Shown: in pieces, positions 48,702 to 58,286 of the stretch
Layout of the letters: the number at the start of each line of letters is the position of its first letter
Position numbering within the stretch: the stretch's first letter is position 1
Assembly (NCBI RefSeq): GCF_026210795.1
Contig: NC_089448.1
Coordinates: forward strand, 2,108,001 to 2,172,000
DNA from: Rhizophagus irregularis
Lineage: Eukaryota > Glomeromycota > Glomeromycetes > Glomerales > Glomeraceae
Length of the DNA stretch: 64,000 nt
Direction: 5' to 3'
Translations under genes and position numbers: made by a program
Notes under the pieces: generated by a model
What the model was told of the DNA's origin: nothing
Seen by the model: only the letters and a program-made list of their open reading frames with translations
Database searches by the model: none

Positions 48702-48937
48702 ATTGTCACTTGACTCAGCTGCGTTTTAAATATTCTTTTTTTTTTGCTGCGTCTACATCTGCGGTTTATCATGTGTTTGTTAAGTCTACGGTTTTCCTGT
48801 ACCGGATTTCACTTCGGTCTTTCTTAGGAAATTTTCATTAGTTTTTCCTATTTTCGAAAATTATTTTTATGTCATGTGATTTTATTTCACATGATTATAA
48901 GTTATTTTTATTTTTCTAAGTCCATTGATGATAGTTA

Positions 48938-50719
48938 TCATTTACTCATCGGTGTATGGTAAGTCTTTAATAATTCTCCATTTACAGGTATCTTCTTGAT
49001 GACACCTTTAATATTTTTAATTCTATAAGCTCCATTCGGTAGTATTTCATGAATGTAAAATGGTCCCAACCATTTTGATTCTAATTTTCCCGATAGTTGT
49101 TGTGCTTTGGCTTTATCATAGAGTAGTATTTTATCTCCAATTCCAAAGGTGTGTTCTTTGATTATTTTTCTGTCATGATACTCTTTTTGTTTTGTTTGAG
49201 ATTTCAGTATTTGTTCTTTGGCTTCATGTCGGATTTTTGGTAGTTCTTCTAATAATCCAACTATTCTATCACTTAGGTTAATTTCTTTGATATTTTCATA
49301 CATTATTGTCCGTACATTTCTTCCGTATGTTAAATAAAATGGTCGAATTTTTGTTGAACTATGCTTTTTATTTCGGTAAGCAAATAATATGGGTGCTATC
49401 CTTTGGTCCCAATCATCTTTGGTTGATAATTTCGCTAATGCTTGACCTAATGTTCGGTTGAATCTTTCAACAAGTCCATTTGTCTCTGGATGATAACTTG
49501 TAGAAAAATTCCATTTAATTTTGAATTTTTCCATTAATTCTTTAATCATTTCATTATTGAAATGACTTCCTCTATCACTCAATATTTTCATTGGACATCC
49601 ATGTCTACAAATGATGTCTTCATAAATAAATTTTGATACTTCTTTGGCAGTTGCTTCCTTTACTGCTTTGGCTTCTGGCCATTTTGTAAAATAATCCATT
49701 GCTACTATGATGTATTTATTACCATTTGTTGTCGTGTTCAATGGTCCAACAAAGTCAATCCCGATTTGATACCATGGTTCTACTACTTTAATTGGGTGTA
49801 ATTCATTTTTCCCTTGTGGTTTTCCTCTTCTTTGACATTCATCGCATGTCCTTACATATCTTTCAACATCATTCAGCATATTTTCCCAATAATATTTATC
49901 TTTTAAATTATCATAAGTACTTTTGATTCCCATATGTGCCGATAATTCATGACTGTGAGCTAAATATAGTGCTCCCATCTTTTCAAAGTCTTCTATTATT
50001 CTGATGTTTTTACCATCTTTCTCAATATGCTTTTTACCATCAGTTACTCTGATGTTATCCTTAATCTCAACATTTTTAACCTCTATTGGTGGTTTATCTC
50101 CATCTAATTCTATTACTTTATTATATACTCTTTCCCAATCTGTGTCATTATTCGATATTTTAATATTAGCATATTTTTCTCCTTCGTAAATATCTTGACA
50201 TTCTTTAAATGATTTCACCATCTCCATATATCTTTCTTCATCTAATAGTGGGTATGATGTTTTATGTCCTTGATCCTTTTTCGAATATTCTCTACCTTTG
50301 TAATTTTCCCAACATTTTTCATTTTCTAAAAATATCACTATTGATTCATCAATTATCCTTTTGTTCCTAAATACTTCCTTTTCTAATAGGTGGTTCTCAT
50401 ATCTTGTTATGTATCCTCTGTCGAATGATGGTGTTTGTTGATAAAAGTACTCACTATAGGGACTTTTATCTAATATTAACCAATCCTCATTATCATGTTC
50501 TTCCATTCTCCTGTTGATTTGTTCGACAACTTCCTTCCTGAATTCCCATTCTATACCTTTCTTTGGTATTTTATACTTATCATTGTCCTCTCTTCTCCTT
50601 TTAAAGGTGTTAAACCTCACACTTTGTCCTACTTTTTCAAATTCTTTTATAAGTTTATTTACAATGAATGTTTTTCCAGTACCATCAACTCCACATATGA
50701 TTATTATTTTAGGTCCCAT
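48938..50719 (-). CDS. Thymidylate-kinase-like domain fused to integrase
   Basis: 593 residues. Residues 1-205: P-loop nucleoside/nucleotide kinase. Walker A is GVDGTGKT (10-17), with the DG characteristic of thymidylate kinases; LDKSPYSEYFYQQ (83-95) matches the position and spacing of the DR[YH]-S-YQ nucleoside-binding motif; a basic stretch at 140-153 could be a lid. Residues about 250-593: retroviral-type integrase, with HHCC zinc finger (H257, H262, C292, C295), catalytic D322, D382 and E418, and the GPF/Y motif at 552-555 (GPFYIHEILPNG). The start overlaps the end of the preceding 79-codon frame by 11 bases. In ordinary Ty3 elements integrase is continuous with RNase H and has no kinase. 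Inferred role of the kinase: local nucleotide supply for reverse transcription. TMPK versus deoxynucleoside kinase cannot be settled here. Confidence 0.9.
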   Translation of the reverse strand: MGPKIIIICGVDGTGKTFIVNKLIKEFEKVGQSVRFNTFKRRREDNDKYKIPKKGIEWEFRKEVVEQINRRMEEHDNEDWLILDKSPYSEYFYQQTPSFDRGYITRYENHLLEKEVFRNKRIIDESIVIFLENEKCWENYKGREYSKKDQGHKTSYPLLDEERYMEMVKSFKECQDIYEGEKYANIKISNNDTDWERVYNKVIELDGDKPPIEVKNVEIKDNIRVTDGKKHIEKDGKNIRIIEDFEKMGALYLAHSHELSAHMGIKSTYDNLKDKYYWENMLNDVERYVRTCDECQRRGKPQGKNELHPIKVVEPWYQIGIDFVGPLNTTTNGNKYIIVAMDYFTKWPEAKAVKEATAKEVSKFIYEDIICRHGCPMKILSDRGSHFNNEMIKELMEKFKIKWNFSTSYHPETNGLVERFNRTLGQALAKLSTKDDWDQRIAPILFAYRNKKHSSTKIRPFYLTYGRNVRTIMYENIKEINLSDRIVGLLEELPKIRHEAKEQILKSQTKQKEYHDRKIIKEHTFGIGDKILLYDKAKAQQLSGKLESKWLGPFYIHEILPNGAYRIKNIKGVIKKIPVNGELLKTYHTPMSK

Positions 50720-50948
50720 TTTTACATAATTCTGATAATTTTAGCTTGTTTACTTTACTTAATATCACCTCTATTTGTAATATTTCCTCTTGAGTTTCCA
50801 ATATTAATGGTCTTTCTTCACTATCTTCAAAATTTTTGGCTTTGAATTTATAGTTATAATTTATCCTGTTTAATTCCTTTGTTATACCTTCTAAATTTTC
50901 GATTATATCCTTTATTTTATGATTTGTATTTCTTACCACTTGTTCCAT
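50709..50948 (-). CDS. Small charged protein between RNase H and integrase frames
   Basis: 79 residues (MEQVVRNTNHKIKDIIENLE ...), charged and probably helical or coiled-coil, no known domain. It lies 36 bases after the RT-RNase H stop, in that same frame but behind two stops, and overlaps the kinase-integrase start by 11 bases in another frame (AAAAATGGGACCTAA contains both the ATG and the stop). It may couple translation to the next frame. Confidence 0.55.
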   Translation of the reverse strand: MEQVVRNTNHKIKDIIENLEGITKELNRINYNYKFKAKNFEDSEERPLILETQEEILQIEVILSKVNKLKLSELCKNGT

Positions 50949-50984
50949 TTTTATTTTTGAAAAGTGACTCTTTTACCCATCTAT

Positions 50985-52466
50985 TTATATTATTCTTGAT
51001 AAGGCATCTGCATTTTTATTTTCTTTTCCTGGTCTATGGGTTATTTCAAAATCATACTGTTCCAATTCCATGACCCATCTTGATCTCTTTCCTTTTGGTA
51101 CTTTTGCAGTCATTAATCCCTTCAAAGCTGCATGGTCTGTTACTACCTCAAATTTTCTATTGATCAAGTATTTATGGAAATGTTGTATTCCCCATACAAT
51201 TGCATAACATTCTTGTTCGGTTATTGGCCATCTTTGTTCTGTCCTGTTTAAACTTTTACTGGCATATTCTATTACATATTCTTGACCTTTATCATCTTTT
51301 TGAGCTAACACTGCCCCTAATCCTATTCCTGAAGCATCTGTAATTAATATAAATTTCCTTAACCAATCTGGTTGTCTTAACACCGGTTCTTCGGTTAATT
51401 TCCTTTTTAATATTTCTAATGCTTCATGTTGTTTGATGCCCCATTCAAACTTTTCATCTTTTCTCAATAAAGATGTTATTGGTTTTACTATTTTTGAAAA
51501 ATCTTTAATAAATTTTCTATAATACGTACATAACCCTAATATTGACCTTACACCTTTTATATTTATAGGTGCTGTTAATTTTTGTATCTTTTCAACCTTT
51601 CCTGGACTTGGTTTTAATCCATTCTTACCAACTACATGTCCTAAAAATTCTATTTCTGTTTTCCCAAATATACATTTCTTTAACTTTAGTATTAAACTGG
51701 CTTCCTTTAATTTTTCTAACACTAACTTTATGTGTTTTAGGTGGTCTTCAAAATTTTCCGAATATATCATTATATCATCAATGTATACTATCACAAATTC
51801 ATTTAGGTACTCCTTTAATACTTTATCCATTAACCTTTGAAAACTTGCAGGTGCATTTGTTAACCCAAATGGCATGACATTATATTCATATAATCCTGCT
51901 GAGCATATGAATGCTGTTTTCTCAATATCTTCCTCAGCCATTTCTATCTGATTAAACCCTGATGCTAAATCTAGACTGGTAAACCATTTTCCTGAACTTA
52001 TCCTTTCTAATTGTTCATCAATCCTCGGTAATGGATATGCATCTGTTATTGTAACTTTATTTAATTTTCTATAGTCGATGCAAAATCTATAATTTCCTGA
52101 CTTTTTCCCTGCTAAAGTCACTGGTGAAGACCATGGACTTCTAGATTCTCTAATTTTTCCCAATTTTAACATCTCGTCAACCTCTTTTCTGATGAATTTA
52201 CCTTTTTCATCATTTTCTTTGTACCTCTTTTGGGCTATTGGTTCAGTACCCCCTTTTAATCTGATTTCATGTTTTACTAGGTTTGTCCTATTATATTTTT
52301 CACCATCGTACTCAAATATATCCTTATATTTTTCTACTAATACTTTTAATTTACCTTTTTGTTCATTGGTTTGGTCCCCTACTTTAAATTTTTCAGTAAA
52401 TTTTTCATGGTCACTTTTGTGCTTCTTTATCGTCTCTTCAGTATCATTCTGACCAAGACTTATACT
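50985..52466 (-). CDS. pol: Reverse transcriptase and RNase H (pol)
   Basis: Open frame of 493 residues without an ATG near its start; the first Met is at 52172. RT motifs: PWSSPVTLAGKKSG, the LDLASGF aspartate, LTNAPASFQRLM and YIDD (VIVYIDDIMIY). RNase H of the Ty3 type follows: ILITDASGIGLGAVL, ITEQECYAIVWGI and C-terminal HRPGKENKNADALSR. The frame opens at 52466 just after a stop (52467-52469) and is in the -1 frame relative to the protease, whose stop is 52460-52462, so the two overlap by only a few bases. It ends with TAA and integrase is not continuous with it, which is unusual for the family. Confidence 0.93.
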   Translation of the reverse strand, partial: SISLGQNDTEETIKKHKSDHEKFTEKFKVGDQTNEQKGKLKVLVEKYKDIFEYDGEKYNRTNLVKHEIRLKGGTEPIAQKRYKENDEKGKFIRKEVDEMLKLGKIRESRSPWSSPVTLAGKKSGNYRFCIDYRKLNKVTITDAYPLPRIDEQLERISSGKWFTSLDLASGFNQIEMAEEDIEKTAFICSAGLYEYNVMPFGLTNAPASFQRLMDKVLKEYLNEFVIVYIDDIMIYSENFEDHLKHIKLVLEKLKEASLILKLKKCIFGKTEIEFLGHVVGKNGLKPSPGKVEKIQKLTAPINIKGVRSILGLCTYYRKFIKDFSKIVKPITSLLRKDEKFEWGIKQHEALEILKRKLTEEPVLRQPDWLRKFILITDASGIGLGAVLAQKDDKGQEYVIEYASKSLNRTEQRWPITEQECYAIVWGIQHFHKYLINRKFEVVTDHAALKGLMTAKVPKGKRSRWVMELEQYDFEITHRPGKENKNADALSRII

Positions 52467-52987
52467 TTAAAATTTTCATCTTCCTGACCTTCATGGTCAT
52501 CTTCATATATGTTATACAATTCATCCTGGTATAATTCTTCTAATATTTCCTCTTCATCAAATGTTTCTTCAAACCCTTTAATGGTCCTTTGTGTGTATTT
52601 TACTGGTATATCCATAGTTTCATCATTCATTCTAATTATTATTGTTTTATCTGTGTAATCTATATTCGCCTTAAACATATCTAATACTCCATTTCCTAAC
52701 ACAATTTCGTTTTTTCCTGAATCAATTACTTCAACCTTAATGGGTATTTCCTTATCCCCAAATTGTATGTATATTGTCGTGGTACCCCTAGATGCTAATT
52801 TATCCTCATTTATCATCACACATCTTACTGTACTTGGTTCCTCAATTTTTAGGTCCATTTCATCCATTATCTGACTAGTAATTACATTTACTGCTGCTCC
52901 TGTATCAAACATTACGTCCTTTAATTCTTGGTTTATTATTAATTTACCTCTTAATGCAGTTAAATGTTCTGCTTCAATGTTGTTCAT
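52460..52987 (-). CDS. Retropepsin-like aspartic protease
   Basis: 175 residues. The catalytic motif MFDTGAAVNVIT places Asp28-Thr29-Gly30 as in retroviral-type pepsins, followed by a beta-rich body (VEVIDSGKNEIVLGNGVLDM) including the second hydrophobic-Gly element. The C-terminal third is acidic. The ATG is in the same frame as Gag, four codons after the Gag stop, so it is probably made as a Gag-Pro readthrough product; independent initiation cannot be excluded. Confidence 0.85.
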   Translation of the reverse strand: MNNIEAEHLTALRGKLIINQELKDVMFDTGAAVNVITSQIMDEMDLKIEEPSTVRCVMINEDKLASRGTTTIYIQFGDKEIPIKVEVIDSGKNEIVLGNGVLDMFKANIDYTDKTIIIRMNDETMDIPVKYTQRTIKGFEETFDEEEILEELYQDELYNIYEDDHEGQEDENFKV

Positions 52988-52999
52988 TGATTCTTGTAG

Positions 53000-55900
53000 T
53001 CAATCTGTTTGTGGATACCTTCTCATACCATCATAATATATTTTTCTTTGTTCTGGGCTCATATCTATAATTTGTGAAAAAGTTGCATTTGCTCTGGTAC
53101 TTTTCATATCCTCTAATACGTTATATTTTGGTATATTTCTTTGAAATGCGCTTGTCCTATGAATACCTTCAACACGTTCATTTTTACATTGTTTTGCATA
53201 GTGACCTCTTTGTCCACAATTTCCACATGTATTATTATTTCTCCTTGCTTCTTGTGCTTTCCTCAGACTTTCGTCAGTGAATCCTCTTTTTGGTAATGCT
53301 GCTGCCCTTTCCTCTTGGCTTGCATATTTATCATTCCTTCTTCGTGTTTGTTCTTGATCAATTTCCATATCTATATCTCGATTACTTGACCTATTTTTTA
53401 TGTTACTTCTCGTTTGTCTTTCACCAATATAAAAATCTTGATCAACATGGTTAAATGTTACATCATTATCTTGATAATACGGGTCGTCATAACTATATCC
53501 TTGGTCATAATTATCCTGATAATCCTGACTATCATAATCATATTGGTCATATTGGTCATTATAATTATCATATTCCACTACATTGAATCCTCGATTATTG
53601 TTTTGGTGGTTTGGTGGTCTGTTATAGTTATTTGGTCTTCCATTATAGTTATTTGATCTTCTATTATAATTTTGATTATTTGGTCTTCCATAGTTTCTTT
53701 GACCATTATTTACCCTACATTCATTTGCATAATGTCCTGGTTGTTTACAATTATAACATGCTCGAGGTGGTGGTCCTTGTCTATTATTATTGTTTGGTGG
53801 TCTCTTTTGCCCTCCAAGTTGATTTACTAGTTTTACCTCTAATTTTTTAAACATGTCGGCAAGGTCATCCTCATAATTTTTCTCCAATGGTTTTTCAAAT
53901 ATATTCTTTGGTTTGTCATCTTGTATATCGATTCCTTTTCTTTGGGTACTAACTGATATACCACGTGTCTTTCTTATTAATTCATTAGTAGCTTCCTCTT
54001 CTCTTCTTGCTGTATTCACTGCATCATTTAAATTTGCTGGGTTTTGTCTTCTGACTTGATATCCCAATGTTGGTGTTAATCCTTCGATATAATTATCCAC
54101 TTGTAATTCATCATCTAATGCATGGCCTCTGGTAGCTATCCTTAATATTTGTCTAAACCTTATCGTATATGCCTCAACATTTTCATTTACTCCTTGTGTT
54201 ATTTTCCTTAATTCTAACATTTTCCTTTTTCTAACATCTTCCCTGGTAAATCTTTGTTTAATCCTATGTTTTAAATCATTATCATTATCGTTATCTTGCC
54301 AATTTACCAAATGACCATTGTTTGCTTCCTTCTTTTCATTATACCATTGTGCTGCTGCACCTTTCAAACAGGTAGCTGCCATTGCTGCTTGTCTAGCTCC
54401 ATTTACTCCTGCTGCTTTTCCTATGGCAGTAAATGCTGTTTCAAATTGTCTTACCCAATCGTTTATGTCTTCTTCTTCCCTTCCATAAAATTGTGGCATA
54501 CTAATTATTCCTCCAGCTACATTTCCTGCATCCTCAATTGCATTTGCTAATGGGTTGGCTGCGACTAATCCAGCCCAATTACCTCCTATATCATGTCCCG
54601 TTGCTGCTAGTAAAGCCGCTCTAAAATCTTCCCTTACTTCAGCTCTTGTTGCTCCCATAATTATTGGTACTATTGGTGGGATTGGTGGTATCGGTGGTGT
54701 TAAAGGTGTTTCAAATAAATTTTCTATATTATAATCAGATATTTCACTTTTATCCTCAGAATTTGATTCTGAACTTTCACTTGAGTCAAAACCAGGTCTA
54801 TTTATAATGTTTTCTTCATAAGGTTCTTCAAAATTTTCATTGCTATCGGTATTATTTGGATTTAAAATTTCTCCATTTTTTTCAGATCCATCTGATTCTT
54901 TTTCAGATCCATCAGATTTTTCGTTATCAGATTCATTTCCACTACTTTCACTATCTTCAGTTCCAGCTTGCTGTTTTAGAAATTTATCTAATATCCATTT
55001 CAAATTTTTCTCCAAATCATTTTTATTTCCTTGGAATATTTCAATAAATTCTTGATCCAATATTTCTCCATCAGTATATCCCATACTGATTAACCTCAAT
55101 AACTCTCCATCAGTTATTTCTACTCTAGTTTCATCACATATTTGTTTTAATCTTTTGACCCTGATATCAATTTCATTTTCGTCATTTTCACAATCCCTAC
55201 ACTTGGTTTTTCCTTCGTCAAATTTATTGTTTATCCATCTTATTCCACATTCATTACAAAATGTAGTATTTTCATTCATCCATTCGTATAATTTTATCTT
55301 TAATTCTTTATCATCTGAATCAATTTCTTGAAAATATTTTTCCATGAATTCCATCGTTAATATTATGCTATTGCTTATCCTTAACTCCTTTATTCTCCTT
55401 GTCTCTAAAATATCTAGTTCATATCCTAATTTTTCTAAATCATCTTTTAATTCTAATACCTCGGTTAACTCACACTTTCTACATTGTTGTGAATCTTCCA
55501 TCATATCAGGTAATTTTTTGTTTCCACAATCCTTACATGTTAATGTTTCCCTTATTAACCATTCATTTATCTCATCTTTCAATTTTTCATCACTTAGTCC
55601 CATTAATTCGAAAAATGTACCTAAAAAGTCCTCTGTTAATATCAATTCTATCCTTATCCTTAGGTCCCACATTCTTTGTATATCTTTGTCGGTGAACCTT
55701 CCACCCATTTCTTCAATTTTTCTTTTTAATGATTCCACTGTCCATTCGACATCATCCTCTATTTTTATTTCATAATGTATACTACCATCACTGTCCTCTA
55801 ATTCATAACTTTCAGGACTAGCACTCTCTGGGTCTTCAGGTTCCCTTGTAAATTGTTTGGTGTCAATAAATCTTTGTAACACTTTCTGTATCAATCTTTC

Positions 55901-56584
55901 CCATTCTTGTTGTTTTGATTCTTCCTTTCCTAATGAGTTTCTGTAAACAATTGTATTCGTTAAATCAATTACTTTTCTTATTTCTTTAGTTATGGTTTCT
56001 TCCATGTATAATAATTTCCTGAATGTTACTATCGTTTCTGGTGTCGCATGGATTACTTCCACCCCAAATTCTAATATTGAACCGTACCATTCCCAAAATT
56101 TTTGAAATCTGTTTTCAATATCCCAATCTTCCAAAATATATCCATGTTCCATTATTTCTGGACATCCAATTAACCGGTCAAATACTTCATTTTCCAAGTT
56201 TCCTTCAATACAATCCCTTACAATTACTACAATTATTATTCTCAATCCTTTTTCTTTCATTTTTGGTTGTTGTCTGTACCTTATTGATTCAATTATTCTA
56301 TCTACTATATTCCTACATTTTCCTTTATGTATTGTATCCTCCCTTTCTCTATTGTCCATACTTAATAAATTCAATAATTCTTTATGTGTTACATTATTGT
56401 ACATTAGTATTGTATCCTCGAATTTAAATAAAGCATCCCAAAATTTCTTGAATGCTGCTGATACTTCTCTTTCTATTGGGTTACATATTTCACATGCTAA
56501 ACATTCCTCTGGTTCTATCACTCCTAGGTCATGTTCTTGTTTATGGTTTATATATTCAGCGTTCCAAACATGGTACCATTCCAT
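53000..56584 (-). CDS. gag: Gag polyprotein with long N-terminal extension
   Basis: 1,194 residues. Residues 643 onward (MGATRAEVRED) resemble ordinary Ty3 Gag: the retrotransposon Gag capsid region at about 690-840 (FYGREEEDINDWVRQFETAF, AAAQWYNEKK, LRKITQGVNENVEAYTIRF), then two CCHC knuckles, CYNCKQPGHYANEC at 943-956 and CGNCGQRGHYAKQC at 1120-1133, separated by an Asn/Tyr/Asp-rich linker. The first 640 residues are not typical: they hold several C-x2-C pairs, including two related zinc-ribbon-like modules (CKDCGNKK...CRKCE and CNECGIRW...CRDCE), an acidic Ser/Glu/Asp-rich linker and a proline run before residue 643. Stop is TGA followed by CTA. Confidence 0.9.
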   Translation of the reverse strand: MEWYHVWNAEYINHKQEHDLGVIEPEECLACEICNPIEREVSAAFKKFWDALFKFEDTILMYNNVTHKELLNLLSMDNREREDTIHKGKCRNIVDRIIESIRYRQQPKMKEKGLRIIIVVIVRDCIEGNLENEVFDRLIGCPEIMEHGYILEDWDIENRFQKFWEWYGSILEFGVEVIHATPETIVTFRKLLYMEETITKEIRKVIDLTNTIVYRNSLGKEESKQQEWERLIQKVLQRFIDTKQFTREPEDPESASPESYELEDSDGSIHYEIKIEDDVEWTVESLKRKIEEMGGRFTDKDIQRMWDLRIRIELILTEDFLGTFFELMGLSDEKLKDEINEWLIRETLTCKDCGNKKLPDMMEDSQQCRKCELTEVLELKDDLEKLGYELDILETRRIKELRISNSIILTMEFMEKYFQEIDSDDKELKIKLYEWMNENTTFCNECGIRWINNKFDEGKTKCRDCENDENEIDIRVKRLKQICDETRVEITDGELLRLISMGYTDGEILDQEFIEIFQGNKNDLEKNLKWILDKFLKQQAGTEDSESSGNESDNEKSDGSEKESDGSEKNGEILNPNNTDSNENFEEPYEENIINRPGFDSSESSESNSEDKSEISDYNIENLFETPLTPPIPPIPPIVPIIMGATRAEVREDFRAALLAATGHDIGGNWAGLVAANPLANAIEDAGNVAGGIISMPQFYGREEEDINDWVRQFETAFTAIGKAAGVNGARQAAMAATCLKGAAAQWYNEKKEANNGHLVNWQDNDNDNDLKHRIKQRFTREDVRKRKMLELRKITQGVNENVEAYTIRFRQILRIATRGHALDDELQVDNYIEGLTPTLGYQVRRQNPANLNDAVNTARREEEATNELIRKTRGISVSTQRKGIDIQDDKPKNIFEKPLEKNYEDDLADMFKKLEVKLVNQLGGQKRPPNNNNRQGPPPRACYNCKQPGHYANECRVNNGQRNYGRPNNQNYNRRSNNYNGRPNNYNRPPNHQNNNRGFNVVEYDNYNDQYDQYDYDSQDYQDNYDQGYSYDDPYYQDNDVTFNHVDQDFYIGERQTRSNIKNRSSNRDIDMEIDQEQTRRRNDKYASQEERAAALPKRGFTDESLRKAQEARRNNNTCGNCGQRGHYAKQCKNERVEGIHRTSAFQRNIPKYNVLEDMKSTRANATFSQIIDMSPEQRKIYYDGMRRYPQTD

Positions 56585-56750
56585 TTTTAATAAAATTCTC
56601 TAAAAATTTTCACGTCTTTTACTTTTTATCCTTCTTTTATATTTTATTTGACCTATACTGGGCTTGCCTTTACCTCATTTGTTCATTACTGAGTATGGTA
56701 GTTTACAGGTTTGTACAAATAAATTTATATTTTTCCTTAAAATTCCCAAC

Positions 56751-57434
56751 CTAAGGTTGGAGTGTGAATCCATATTTGATTTGTCCGATTATTTGTTGTA
56801 TTTCCGGATTTGTCAATTTTATAATAGTCGTTACAAATGTTTCCTTTACTCTATATATCTTATCTTGACCAATTTCAGTAAAAAGTTTATATATTTTTAT
56901 AGCTCCTTGCATCCTTTTCCTTAATGCTTCCTTTTTCTTTTGTTTTTCATCAGTACTTTCATTAACTATAAATTCCATCATTTCATCATATAATTCTTCT
57001 CTAGCTGTCTGGTCTGGCTTTGTTTGATTTATTCTTGCTTTAATTTCTCGTTCAAAAATTTGTCCAATATTGTACCATATTAAGATGTTTTTACCATTTG
57101 TATTTCCAAGACTGATGTATCTTTCTACTAATTTTTCAACATCATGAATTTCTACATTTTGTATTTCTGGTATCAATAGGTCTTCCACATTTACCGGTGT
57201 CAACAATTCATTTATAAATCTTTCCCCTTTATTCTCACTTTTGGTCCTTTTCACATGTTCTCTATTATCACAGGTCAAACATCTCTTTTTTTTTTTCTTG
57301 GGTAGTCTAACATCATAGATGGTCTTTAGACTGATGGCCTTATTATCTTCATTATAAATTTTTAATTTAATTCCTTTTCCTTTACACAAATATTTTTCTG
57401 AATCCTCTTTTGTTAAATTGATTTTGTATTCCAT
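56751..57434 (-). CDS. Retrotransposon leader protein, unknown
   Basis: 227 residues, first open frame after the leader and in a different frame from Gag. It has a KKKKKR run (46-51) immediately followed by C52-x2-C55 and H60, which could be a nuclear-localisation or nucleic-acid-binding patch, then a mostly helical region. No family recognised. A gap of about 165 bases separates it from Gag. Confidence 0.65.
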   Translation of the reverse strand: MEYKINLTKEDSEKYLCKGKGIKLKIYNEDNKAISLKTIYDVRLPKKKKKRCLTCDNREHVKRTKSENKGERFINELLTPVNVEDLLIPEIQNVEIHDVEKLVERYISLGNTNGKNILIWYNIGQIFEREIKARINQTKPDQTAREELYDEMMEFIVNESTDEKQKKKEALRKRMQGAIKIYKLFTEIGQDKIYRVKETFVTTIIKLTNPEIQQIIGQIKYGFTLQP

Positions 57435-58264
57435 TTTATGGGTGAGAGATCGAATTCCTCACCTTTTTATAACTTTCCTTGAATATATTTGTCCAGCAAA
57501 TATTATTTTTAATAAAAATTTTTAATCATGATTTTTCTTGGGTACCCTCACACAGAATTGTTTTTGAAAGTTCACACAGAACTATTCTCAATTGATCACA
57601 CAGAATACCTCAATTGAGTTCACACAGAAAAAGCTCACACAGAACTATTCTCAATTGATCACACAGAAAACCTCAATTGAGTTCACACAGAATTACCCTA
57701 CCATCGTATTTATAGTGTCGGTTTTTGGGTACACTTTTTATCCTTAACTTAACCTCAATTATTTATAAAAATTATTTTTAATCCTTAATTCATGGAACTT
57801 ATTTACAATATTCTATTAAAACCCCTTCTAACTTGATTAGCCTCGCATTTCCCTTGATAATCAATTACTACCATACATATTTGGTTCATATGTATGAAAA
57901 TTATTATAATAATAATTTTTCATTGACTTATCAGCCGGTGGTCAAGTTAGATCAAAAATTTTATTTTTAACATTATCTCTTTATACATTTATGGTCATAC
58001 TCACCCAAATTAATACCTTTTACCTTGGTAACCATTATTTTCACGTATCCTTTAAAATATTTAACTTTATTTTATTAAAATTTAACGTTAATACACCTTA
58101 AATTCTTTTTTTAACCAAGACTTAGAACTTTTAATTTTATAATTCCTTAACTTCGTCGATCCTTTATTTGTAACTTCTAATGATCACGTGGGGGTGATCA
58201 TTTTCTTTTCCCAGAGATCCTGTACTTATAACCTGTAGTGATCATGTGAGGATGATCACTTTTC
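57435..58264 (-). other. Retrotransposon 5' leader with repeats
   Basis: Non-coding. A 58-bp unit is repeated at 57572-57629 and 57635-57692 (TCACACAGAACTATTCTCAA, with TCAATTGA palindromes). Nearer the primer site, two about 58-bp units each carry TGATCA inverted pairs (58181-58200 and 58239-58258); the second abuts the primer-binding site. Likely secondary structure for packaging or dimerisation (inference). Confidence 0.7.
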
Positions 58265-58284
58265 CTTTCTCGGAGCATGCACCA
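58265..58284 (-). other. Primer-binding site
   Basis: Two bases after the 5' LTR on the coding strand comes TGGTGCATGCTCCGAG. The complement ends in CCA and implies a primer tRNA with acceptor 3' strand AGCATGC, discriminator A and T-stem CTCGG. The tRNA species is not proven; the tRNA-like sequence at 48640-48701 suggests tRNA-Gly. Confidence 0.75.
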
Positions 58285-58286
58285 CT

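Noticed and set aside
52463-52475. Canonical -1 slippery heptamer A-AAT-TTT at the protease/RT overlap
   Set aside because: After a -1 slip there the next codon is TAA, so it cannot deliver ribosomes into the RT frame.
53074-56754. Many plus-strand open frames opposite Gag
   Set aside because: Antisense shadows of the Gag coding strand.
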